Positions 18,954-26,688 of a stretch of 64,000 nucleotides of DNA are shown in pieces. The notes under the pieces were generated by a model that had not been told where the DNA came from, did no database searches, and worked only from the letters and a program-made list of their open reading frames with translations. Position 1 is the stretch's first letter. Each line of letters begins with the position of its first letter. Position numbers and translations under genes: made by a program. The DNA lies in contig JAQMWT010000064.1 of the NCBI GenBank assembly GCA_029834535.1, forward strand, positions 1-64,000, written 5' to 3'. The stretch is from Chrysophaeum taylorii. Lineage: Eukaryota; Sar; Pelagophyceae; Pelagomonadales; Pelagomonadaceae.

Positions 18954-21900
18954 ATGGAGGCGTGGTTGCGTCTCGAGTGCGACGATGTGCCGACGTTGGA
19001 GGGGGTCCAGGAAGTGGTGGAGGCCCTGAAGGCGTGCGGGGAGGAGGATATCGCGGAGCTGTTCGAGTCGAAACGTGTAGGGGCATTGTTCGCGCACATG
19101 GAGGGTGTGAACGAAGAGGCCGCGAGCTTGGAATCGGCCCTGCAGCTGCAGTCGGCGTACCTGAGCGGGGTGAAGGCGATCATGGGTAAGGTGCGTGGTC
19201 TGGAGCGGCTGTGTCGGTCGACGGATCTGGTGGGTCGACTGGCGCTGAGCCTGGACAGTCCCGAGGTGTCGATATGCACGCAAGTCCTCGAGCTGCTGGC
19301 GGTATTGGCGGTGACGTCCGAGGAAGGGTACGAGAGCGTTCGCAAGGCGATGGAGTATTTTCGCATCGCGAAGCGGGAATCGGTGCGGTTCGAGTCGCTC
19401 GTCGACGCGCTGGCGTCTGCGACGCCGACGCACTTCAAGCGGGACGTGATGCTCTTCGTCAACACTCTGGTGAATTCGGCGCCGGACGTCGAGCAACGCG
19501 TGGAGATTCGCGGGGAACTGGTGCGCGCGGGCGCCCTCGAGGCCATCGATAGGCTCAAGCAGGAAACGCTGAGCCTGGCGAGTTCGCTCCAGGGTTTGTC
19601 GGAGGACGCGTACGAGCTCGAGGTACAGCTCCAAGTGTTCGAGACGGTCTCCGAGAACGACCATCGCGAACGCGTGGCGACGTTTGGGACGTCGAGCATA
19701 CGGCTCGACGACCCGGATCAGCTGTTTGGCGCGATCAAGCAGCATTGCATCGAGTTCGATTCCCAGCGGCAGTTGGTGGAACTCCTGCAGTATTTGGTTG
19801 CGATTCCGTGCTTCGATCCTCTCGGCAAGGAGCACTGGGCGCAGATCTTGCGGACGGCGCACCGCGTCGTCGTGGGCGTCGACGACGACTTCGCGCTGGG
19901 GTTCGAGGAGCTCAGGACCCTGGCGACCTGGAAGCAGGCTCTCGAAGACCGGAGCGCGAAAATCAAGGATCTCGAAAAAAAGTTGCAGGCATCCGAGAAG
20001 GCGAGGAAAGACGACGAAAAAAAAAAAGAGGAAACGACTGCCAAGCCCGGGTCGACGTTGGGCGAGGACCCGCGATACGCGAAATACTTTACGATGTTGA
20101 AGATGCACATCCCGAGACCGGCGGTCGAGGCGAAGATGACGGCCGAAGGAGTCGACCCCGCGATCCTCGACCTCGACCCTTGCAAGCCGACGACGACGAC
20201 GTCGCCGACGAACGAGACCAAAGTTAAGTTGAAGGACGATCCCAAGTACGCGAAATACTTCAAGATGTTGAAGATGCATCTGCCGAGGCCGGCCGTCGAG
20301 GCGAAGATGAAGGCCGAGGGCGTCGACCCGTCGGTGCTGGACATGAATCCCGAGGAGCCGATGCCGGAGGCTAAAAAAAACGACCCCCCCAAGCTCGGCG
20401 ACGACCCCAAGTACGCGAAATACTTCAAGATGCTGAAGATGCATCTCCCGAGGCCGGCCGTCGAGGCGAAGATGAAGGCCGAGGGCGTCGACCCGTCGGT
20501 GCTGGACATGGACCCGAACGGACCGGTTCCGTCGACCCCCAAGCTCGGCGACGACCCCAAGTACGCGAAATACTTCAAGATGCTGAAGATGCATCTCCCG
20601 AGGCCGGCCGTCGAGGCGAAGATGAAGGCCGAGGGCGTCGACCCGTCGGTGTTGGACATGGATCCCGAGCAGCCCGTACCTCGTTCGTCGTCTTTGCTGC
20701 CCAAAAAGTCCGCCCCGCTCAAGAAGCAGGGGACGGCGAAGAAGGACGACAAGCCGAAAAAAGCAAATCCCAAGCCGCGCGTCCCGATGCGGTCTCTGTT
20801 TTGGAGTAAGATCGAGGACCGCGAGAAGACGGTGTGGAAAAACCTGAGCGACGAGAGCGTCGATCTCCAAGTTGACGTGTTGGAAGCCGACTTCGCCAAA
20901 GTCCGGAAGGACGACAAGATCGTCGCCGAAAAGCAGCAACAACAACAGAAAGAGGAAAAGAAGAAGGAGATCACGCTGGTCGACGGCAAGGTCTCGCAGA
21001 ACGTGGGCATCGTGCTCCACAAGCTCAAGATGACGAACGCCGAGGTATGCGAGGCGATCGTCGAGGTGGACGAGGAGAAGCTCGACCCCGTCAAGTGCGA
21101 GCTCCTCCTCAAGTCGTGCCCGACCCCCGAGGACGCCGCGGCCGTCTCCGAGTTCTCGGGGGACGTCCAGGCCCTCGGCAGGGTCGAGCTGTTCTTCCGC
21201 GACGTCGCGTACATTCCCGACATCAAGAATCGCCTCGAATGCATGGTCTTCAAGCACAAGCTCGACACGACGTGCCAGTCCCTCGACGACAAGCTCAACG
21301 TCGTCACCAAGGCGTGCGAGCGCGTCTCGCGGAGCGAACGGCTGGCCAAACTTCTCGAGGTCGTCCTCAAGCTCGGGAACTACCTCAACGGCGGCACGGC
21401 GCGCGGCGGCGTCTACGGCTTCAAGCTCGACGCCCTCCCCAAGCTCGCCACGGTCAAATCCCTCGACAATCAGAAGACCCTCATGAACTGGCTCGTCGCG
21501 TGGTGCGAGGCCAAGGACCCGTCTCTCGTTGGCTTTCACGACGACTTTCCCGAGATCGAAGAGGCCGCGCGATGCTCGCTCCCCCAATGGCAGGCCGACC
21601 TCGCCCAGCTCGACGCCAAAATCAAGCTCCTCGGCTCGCACATCGCCGCGCGACGCAAGAGCGCACCCGACGGCGACCGCTTCGTCGAAATCATGACGCC
21701 CTTCCGCGAGCGCGCCGCCGGCGAGGCCGCGACCCTCGCCCATCGTTTCCAGGCGACCGAGCAGCGCTTCGGGGCCCTCGTCGACAGCTTTGGGGAAGAC
21801 CCCAAGACCTGCGGGGTCGAGGAATTCTTTAAAAATCTTCTCGGCGAGTTCGTTTCCGCCTTTGCGAAAGCCCGAGCTCAGAACGACAAGCGACGCGCGA

Positions 21901-22544
21901 TGGAGGAAAAGGCCCGCCAGCGAGAGATGGCCGCCGAGAAGCGCGCCCAGCTCAAGCAGGCCGGCGACACCTCGGAGAGCCTCGTCAACGACACCTTCGC
22001 CTCCCTCAAAGCCGAGGCCGCCGACGACATCCTCGCCAAGCTCCAGGGGCCGCGCATGCGCCGTCAGGCTACGCGCCAACGCACCCTCGCGCAGCAACAG
22101 CAGCAGAATAATAGTGGGACGACCAAGGAGCACACGTCGCCCACCTCGGACAGACTCAAGGGCTTCGTCGACCGCGTCCAGGGCGTCAAGAAGGAGTCGG
22201 GCGCCCAAAAAAAGTTGGACGGATGGCGAACTCGCGGCCACAACCCGCCGGCGTGGCAGCCCAGCAAGAACGCCCCCGCGACTTCGGGGGCGGCGGACAC
22301 GAATAGTAGCAACACGCCCCCCCCAAACGCCGAGAGACCACCACCCTTGGAAACGCCACAGGCTATCCCCCCGACAACGAGGCCCCGCCGCGCCTCTATC
22401 GAGAACCAGTCCGAACTGAGGGCGCTCGCCGCCGACGAACCCGCGCCCCCTCCGCCCCCAAACTCCGGCGGCCAGGGCGGCGAGCTCCTGGCCAAGCTCC
22501 AGAAGATGAAGGGCCGCAAGAAGAAGCCCCCGGCGCCCAAGTAG
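18954..22544 (+). CDS. Diaphanous-type formin with four WASHC3-like repeats
   Basis: A single-exon protein of 1,196 residues. The N-terminal 350 residues are helical with a DRF FH3/armadillo-like layout (EVSICTQVLELLAVLAVTSEEGY, FKRDVMLFVNTLVN), followed by a coiled coil (about 325-360). Four units of about 40 residues, PKYAKYFKMLKMHLPRP then VEAKMKAEGVDPSVLD, begin near residues 371, 428, 483 and 533. They match the YxKMxxxGxPxxAVxxKMxxEGxDPxxL motif of WASH-complex subunit WASHC3. The FH2 actin-binding domain spans about 610-1,000 (MRSLFWSKI, LLEVVLKLGNYLNGG). A DAD-like motif (DDILAKLQGPRMRRQATRQR) near 1,025 should bind the N-terminal inhibitory domain. There is no proline-rich FH1 before FH2; proline runs occur only near the C-terminus. 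Such proteins nucleate and elongate unbranched actin filaments under Rho-type control. Confidence 0.94.
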   Translation: MEAWLRLECDDVPTLEGVQEVVEALKACGEEDIAELFESKRVGALFAHMEGVNEEAASLESALQLQSAYLSGVKAIMGKVRGLERLCRSTDLVGRLALSLDSPEVSICTQVLELLAVLAVTSEEGYESVRKAMEYFRIAKRESVRFESLVDALASATPTHFKRDVMLFVNTLVNSAPDVEQRVEIRGELVRAGALEAIDRLKQETLSLASSLQGLSEDAYELEVQLQVFETVSENDHRERVATFGTSSIRLDDPDQLFGAIKQHCIEFDSQRQLVELLQYLVAIPCFDPLGKEHWAQILRTAHRVVVGVDDDFALGFEELRTLATWKQALEDRSAKIKDLEKKLQASEKARKDDEKKKEETTAKPGSTLGEDPRYAKYFTMLKMHIPRPAVEAKMTAEGVDPAILDLDPCKPTTTTSPTNETKVKLKDDPKYAKYFKMLKMHLPRPAVEAKMKAEGVDPSVLDMNPEEPMPEAKKNDPPKLGDDPKYAKYFKMLKMHLPRPAVEAKMKAEGVDPSVLDMDPNGPVPSTPKLGDDPKYAKYFKMLKMHLPRPAVEAKMKAEGVDPSVLDMDPEQPVPRSSSLLPKKSAPLKKQGTAKKDDKPKKANPKPRVPMRSLFWSKIEDREKTVWKNLSDESVDLQVDVLEADFAKVRKDDKIVAEKQQQQQKEEKKKEITLVDGKVSQNVGIVLHKLKMTNAEVCEAIVEVDEEKLDPVKCELLLKSCPTPEDAAAVSEFSGDVQALGRVELFFRDVAYIPDIKNRLECMVFKHKLDTTCQSLDDKLNVVTKACERVSRSERLAKLLEVVLKLGNYLNGGTARGGVYGFKLDALPKLATVKSLDNQKTLMNWLVAWCEAKDPSLVGFHDDFPEIEEAARCSLPQWQADLAQLDAKIKLLGSHIAARRKSAPDGDRFVEIMTPFRERAAGEAATLAHRFQATEQRFGALVDSFGEDPKTCGVEEFFKNLLGEFVSAFAKARAQNDKRRAMEEKARQREMAAEKRAQLKQAGDTSESLVNDTFASLKAEAADDILAKLQGPRMRRQATRQRTLAQQQQQNNSGTTKEHTSPTSDRLKGFVDRVQGVKKESGAQKKLDGWRTRGHNPPAWQPSKNAPATSGAADTNSSNTPPPNAERPPPLETPQAIPPTTRPRRASIENQSELRALAADEPAPPPPPNSGGQGGELLAKLQKMKGRKKKPPAPK

Positions 22545-22615
22545 AAGAGACAGACAGACCGACGTCTATATCATTATTATCGTGACGACCTCGGTCCTCG
22601 TCGTCGTCGTCGTCG

Positions 22616-23761
22616 TTAGGCCTCCTTGCGGGCAACGATGGTCGAGTGAAATGCCCCGCACTCGGGGCCGCGCTCGACGTCGCGGAAACCCGCCTTGGCG
22701 AGCATGGTCTTGAGGTCGGCGTAGGAGTACTGCTTGCCCGAACGCCAGTCCCCGAGGACCATAGAGACCGAATAGAGGGCAGCGTACTTGGGGCCCGCCC
22801 GATTCTCGTCCATCAAGACCTCGATTATGAGACACCGACCCGCGGGCGGGAGAACCTTTCGCGCGGCTCGGAGAATTTTTTCGACGCCCTCCTCGTCCCA
22901 ATCGTGGAGGACGTTCGCGAGGAGGACGCAATCGTGGCCTCTGGGCCAGGTGGCAGCATCGAAGAGGTCGGCGGCAATGGCGTCGACGCGTCCAAAAGTA
23001 CGACGGCGATGGAGCTCGACGACTGGCGCGAGGTCGGCGACGGTCGCCCGAAGGCGAGGATGTCGTCGCTCCAACGCCCGAGCGAAGCACCCCGACCCGC
23101 CCGCCATATCCAAGACGCTCGAAACCCCAGACATGTCGAGGACCTCCGCGGCGACGGCAGCGGTCGCGGCCGAATGGGCCTCCATCGACTGGGCAAACGC
23201 CTGCACGGCCGCGTCCGAGCGAGCCTCGAGCTTCGCGACGGGCTTATTGTCGCGCCTTTGAAGCGCGCGACGCAGGCTGCTCTGGAGCCCGTCGGCCGCG
23301 AGGAGCTGTGCGCCAAAGAAATACGGCGACGACCGCACCACGAAGGGCCGCGCGGCGGGCGCGATCTCGAAGCTTAAGTCGCCGCGAACCTTCAGAAGCC
23401 CGAGTCCGGCGCAGCCAGACGTCAGCACCTCTATCCCCCGGGCCGGCACGCCGAGGGTCTTCGCGAGCTTGGGGACGGTCGCCGGACCCCTGTCGAGGGC
23501 CTCGAACAGCCCCGTCTCGAGCGCGCTCACGACCGTCGGATAGGCCAGCCTCCCAAGCCACAGGGACCGTACCATCTCGTCGCCTTCGGCGAGCAATGCT
23601 GTCTGTCCATTATCACCGACGACGACTGGTCGGCCCACAGACAACGCTGCTGCCAAGTCGCGCCGACCGATTGGGGCGAGGCCATCGACGACGACACCCC
23701 CGAGGACGACGACTATCGCAGCAGCAGCAGCAGCAGCAGCAAAGAAGAATCCTTGTACCAT
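22616..23761 (-). CDS. SAM-dependent O-methyltransferase (Methyltransf_2 / HIOMT-like)
   Basis: A 381-residue protein. Residues 1-26 form a signal-peptide-like hydrophobic stretch with an Ala run encoded by a (GCT)n repeat, so secretory or plastid entry is possible. Residues about 65-150 resemble the winged-helix dimerisation domain of plant-type O-methyltransferases. The SAM-binding motif I reads VLDMAGGSG (216-224), with Met-Ala in place of the usual Val-Gly. LANVLHDWDEE includes the His (about 286) that acts as catalytic base in COMT and HIOMT relatives. The C-terminal AGFRDVERG part is typical. The substrate cannot be told; phenolics, indoles and isoprenoid quinone precursors are all possible. 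It diverges from the PhyH gene across 132 bases, and joint action is possible but unproven. Confidence 0.85.
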   Translation of the reverse strand: MVQGFFFAAAAAAAAIVVVLGGVVVDGLAPIGRRDLAAALSVGRPVVVGDNGQTALLAEGDEMVRSLWLGRLAYPTVVSALETGLFEALDRGPATVPKLAKTLGVPARGIEVLTSGCAGLGLLKVRGDLSFEIAPAARPFVVRSSPYFFGAQLLAADGLQSSLRRALQRRDNKPVAKLEARSDAAVQAFAQSMEAHSAATAAVAAEVLDMSGVSSVLDMAGGSGCFARALERRHPRLRATVADLAPVVELHRRRTFGRVDAIAADLFDAATWPRGHDCVLLANVLHDWDEEGVEKILRAARKVLPPAGRCLIIEVLMDENRAGPKYAALYSVSMVLGDWRSGKQYSYADLKTMLAKAGFRDVERGPECGAFHSTIVARKEA

Positions 23762-23893
23762 TATATGGTTTGTTGTTGTTCAAGACCACTGCTGAAATCA
23801 TTTACAACAACGGACCCGAAATTCAAGTGCTGCGCTGGCACGCTCCAAGGGTGACGTCATGTTCACCGCCAGCGCTTCTGCTGCGTCGATATA
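23762..23893. promoter_or_regulatory. 132-base divergent promoter region, OMT / PhyH
   Basis: Two start codons face away from each other across this gap, which contains TATATGG just next to the OMT start and GATATAATG overlapping the PhyH start. Any shared control must lie here. No specific factor site is recognised. Confidence 0.45.
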
Positions 23894-24925
23894 ATGATCA
23901 TCATCCTGCTTTTGCTGTTGTTGCCTTGTGCGTCCGGCGCTTTCACCGAATCCCTGTCGACGGCGAGCCGGCGCGAACTTCTTGGCAGCAGCGGAGGCAT
24001 CGTCTCGGGCGCGGCCATCGCCGCGCTCCTCTCACAAAATAAAGACACGCCAAGGCTCGCCACGTCATCCGTTGCCGCAACCGCATCCCTGCGCGCGCAA
24101 GCCCGCGCGGCAGGCGAGGCCGCCGCAGCCTGTGCCGGGACGTACGCCCGCGACGGCGTCACCGTGGTGCGCGGGGTCGTGGCGCCGTTTTGGATCGAGC
24201 TGTTGCGCGAGGGCTGCGAGGAAGCTCAGGACGAGGCGAGCGACTTAGCCCAATTCATCGGCGCTCCAACGGACGCCTCGACTTTCTTTACCGACCTCGA
24301 ACTCGCAAGAAGGTTGCCGAGCTTCGCAGCTTTTGCCCTCCACGGTCCGTGCGCGGCCGTCGCTTCCGGCATCACCGGTTCAAAATCCGTACGATACCTG
24401 TACGACCAGTTGTTTCTCAAGCCCGAGGGCGTTTCGGTGCCGACGCCATGGCATCAGGATGGCGGCTATTGGTGTGCCGCGGGCCAGGACCTCTGCTCGG
24501 TCTTCGTCCCGCTCGACGTCGTCAAAGCCCGCGAGTGCCTCGCGTTCCTCCCCGGAACGCACCGCTGGCCCCTCCACAACCCCTCGCACTTTGCCGACGG
24601 CACGCCCTACATGGGCACGACTCTCCCACCGCTCCCGGACATCGACGCGATCATCGACGACAAAAATCCACCCCTCCAGTTCGACCTCCAACCGGGGGAC
24701 GTCCTCGTGTTTTCCTCGCGCACCGTTCACGGCGGACGCGGCAACTGGGGCCGCGCGCTCTCGACGCGCTGGGCCGGCGACGACGTCCGCTTTTGGCCTC
24801 GCCCAGGCGAGGGTGCCGTCCCCACCGGAAATCTCCACTTAAATAACGGGGACCCTCTTGCCAAGAACCCCGATGCCTTCCCCCTCGCGTGGTCGACCAA
24901 CGACAAACTTTCTTCGTTTTTGTGA
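23894..24925 (+). CDS. Phytanoyl-CoA dioxygenase (PhyH) family oxygenase
   Basis: A 343-residue Fe(II)/2-oxoglutarate dioxygenase. The N-terminus is a clean signal peptide (MIIILLLLLLPCASGAF), and the ASGAF junction resembles the heterokont plastid-targeting motif, followed by a Ser/Arg-rich transit-like stretch to about residue 80. The catalytic facial triad is visible: HQD in TPWHQDGGYWC (His187, Asp189) and the distal His279 in SSRTVHGGRGNWG, with Arg292 placed to bind 2-oxoglutarate. FLPGTHRWP is a common PhyH phrase. The true substrate is unknown; algal PhyH relatives act on lipids, pigments and secondary metabolites. It is divergent from an O-methyltransferase that also has a signal peptide, suggesting but not proving a shared pathway. 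Confidence 0.87.
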   Translation: MIIILLLLLLPCASGAFTESLSTASRRELLGSSGGIVSGAAIAALLSQNKDTPRLATSSVAATASLRAQARAAGEAAAACAGTYARDGVTVVRGVVAPFWIELLREGCEEAQDEASDLAQFIGAPTDASTFFTDLELARRLPSFAAFALHGPCAAVASGITGSKSVRYLYDQLFLKPEGVSVPTPWHQDGGYWCAAGQDLCSVFVPLDVVKARECLAFLPGTHRWPLHNPSHFADGTPYMGTTLPPLPDIDAIIDDKNPPLQFDLQPGDVLVFSSRTVHGGRGNWGRALSTRWAGDDVRFWPRPGEGAVPTGNLHLNNGDPLAKNPDAFPLAWSTNDKLSSFL

Positions 24926-25061
24926 CGGTGGTGATGATGATGATGATCATCACTAACCCTAACTCTTACCCTACTAAACCAACGGAACCTCGAAGATCAG
25001 AAAGCGTTCGGGTGATCTCGCTAGCCCGCTATCTCTTAACATATCCAACAACAACCTACCT

Positions 25062-25547
25062 ATGTCGTGGGGTGACGAGGAGGACGAGGAGCTCGCGGTT
25101 CTGCGGCAAGAGGTGGTCAACCATCTGCGGGCGGAGGTTATGGAGGCGAAGAGCAACGAGTACAAGGCCGTGCGTGCCGTTGAGGAGCAAGAAATGGAGG
25201 TTGCCCGACTCAGAATCGAATACGAAGCGCTCCGCGCCGAAAACAAAAACCTTGCTGCCAAGATCGAGGCCGAGCGCGCGCAGCTCCGCAAGGTCCTCGC
25301 CGAGCACGCCGAGGCCGTTGCCGAGCGTAACCGCCTCAGGAGAGACGACATCGACGCTTTCCTCAAGAACTGTGGCCTCGACGCCCACCTCGACGCCTTC
25401 AGACGAGAGCAAATCTCCTCCGTCCGCGATCTCGCCTTCCTCAAAGAGGACGACTACGCTTCTGTTCTCAAATTGAAGGTCGGCCCGCGCGCCAAGCTCC
25501 GGGAGGCGCTCAAGAATCACCTAACGGGTGTTACTTATTATTATTAA
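25062..25547 (+). CDS. Coiled-coil plus SAM-domain protein
   Basis: A 161-residue protein. Residues about 8-92 form a continuous charged coiled coil (EVARLRIEYEALRAENKNLAAKIEAE). Residues about 95-155 form a sterile alpha motif domain: DIDAFLKNCGLDAHLDAFRRE, then ISSVRDLAFLKEDDYASVLKLKVGPRAKLREAL, with the usual five-helix spacing. SAM domains mediate homo- or hetero-oligomerisation; together with the coiled coil this points to a scaffold or adaptor. No catalytic domain is present and no close relative is recognised. Confidence 0.85.
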   Translation: MSWGDEEDEELAVLRQEVVNHLRAEVMEAKSNEYKAVRAVEEQEMEVARLRIEYEALRAENKNLAAKIEAERAQLRKVLAEHAEAVAERNRLRRDDIDAFLKNCGLDAHLDAFRREQISSVRDLAFLKEDDYASVLKLKVGPRAKLREALKNHLTGVTYYY

Positions 25548-25558
25548 ATCTCGCATGC

Positions 25559-26296
25559 ATGACGCGGCGCATGCTTCTTCGGTCCGGCGGGGTGTTTGTT
25601 TGTGTGCAAACATTCGACGAAAAACAAATGTGCGAACTAACAGACAAACACACACCCCCCCCTCTTAGCAGTCGACATTTAAAGACAAACAAACAAGCAA
25701 ACAACCCAGTGGTGTTCTCGCGCCTGACGTCAACATGTCATAAAATCCTTACCCTCGTCGATGGATGGATGGAAGGATGGATGGATGCCTTACCATGGGA
25801 CGTCAAGATGCGAGTCTTTGGGTTTTTGTTCGCGTGCTCCGCGCGACGGACTGCGCTGTGGGCCATCTGCGACGGCGAGATCGCGTCGCTAGGGCTTGAA
25901 GGCTATTGGCACGATTCCCTCTTTCTCTGCACGCGGCTTCTCGCTGGCGACCTCGAGCTAAGGCAACGCGCCGGCCGCGTCATCGCCTTGTGGCGTCGCG
26001 GAACATTTGAGGCGCACGATGTCGTCGGCCGCGACTTTGGACCCACGGGGCAGCACTTCTTCTACGAGGTCCCGCCACTCAGCCGCAAAATCGACGCCGC
26101 CTTCCGCGTCCGAGTCGCCGTCTACCGCGCTATCGACGCGCTCGTCTTGGACGAAGACGACGTGGGCCCGCGCGCCTACGTCGTCGCGAACACGCGAGAT
26201 GAGGCGACCCGAATCGCCGCCGCGAATCCGCACGGCGGCCTCGCCGAGAACCTCGCTAATTTTTATTACTCGTACGTCCTTTTCGCCCGATGTTAA
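25559..26296 (+). CDS. Possible F-box-like protein, 3' end unresolved
   Basis: An open frame of 245 codons. The first 75 codons look non-coding and include a (GGAT)n stretch, so a start at one of the Met codons before MDALPWDVKMRVFGFL (near 25,785) is more likely. That phrase resembles the start of an F-box (LPxEvxxxIFxFL), which recruits SKP1 in SCF ubiquitin ligases. The rest (EGYWHDSLFLCTRLLAGD, FYYS) matches nothing I know. The frame may continue by splicing: a 33-base GT-AG intron at 26,272-26,304 and another at 26,350-26,382 are possible. The stretch just after the second (about 26,385-26,450) has host-like codons in one frame (CELNEDLRWLVHSRRRR), but the phases do not all agree. Confidence 0.4.
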   Translation: MTRRMLLRSGGVFVCVQTFDEKQMCELTDKHTPPPLSSRHLKTNKQANNPVVFSRLTSTCHKILTLVDGWMEGWMDALPWDVKMRVFGFLFACSARRTALWAICDGEIASLGLEGYWHDSLFLCTRLLAGDLELRQRAGRVIALWRRGTFEAHDVVGRDFGPTGQHFFYEVPPLSRKIDAAFRVRVAVYRAIDALVLDEDDVGPRAYVVANTRDEATRIAAANPHGGLAENLANFYYSYVLFARC

Positions 26297-26688
26297 GTCG
26301 CCAGGTGTCGCTGCGAGAAGGATACGATGCGGATCGGGCTGATGACGACGTGAAATGATGGATATATTCGCAATGCCTGCAGCCTCGATGTGAGCTCAAC
26401 GAGGACCTCAGGTGGCTCGTTCACTCGCGACGTCGCCGGATCACAAACAAATCGCACGCGGCCGGGGGCACTTCGACGACGACGACGACAAGGTCGGTGT
26501 GTGTCGACAAACATGTGGCGGGAAGCTCCACACGACGATTGTCCAGTCTGCTGTGTGGCCTTCGAGACTGTCATCTAATACTCCAGCACACCTCTGCGTA
26601 GCGGGATTCATGGCGTGCGTCGTACACACCACAAGACAGACGTTCCGCAGCAGAACCCTCTTCCTTGACAACAACAACAAACCCTCAA
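26297..26688. other. Intergenic or 3' exon region before FHA-WDR70
   Basis: This gap may hold the last exon or exons of the preceding gene (see that entry) and the promoter of FHA-WDR70. A (CGA)n run lies near 26,475-26,492, and ACAACAACAACAA precedes the start codon, as it does before the formin and SAM-protein genes. Confidence 0.4.

Noticed and set aside
18912-22241. Minus-strand open frame of 1,109 codons opposite the formin gene
   Set aside because: It mirrors the GC-rich codon bias of the formin; its translation is low-complexity (Leu/Arg/Glu/Val/Asp) with no domain, while the plus strand has clear FH2 and repeat motifs.
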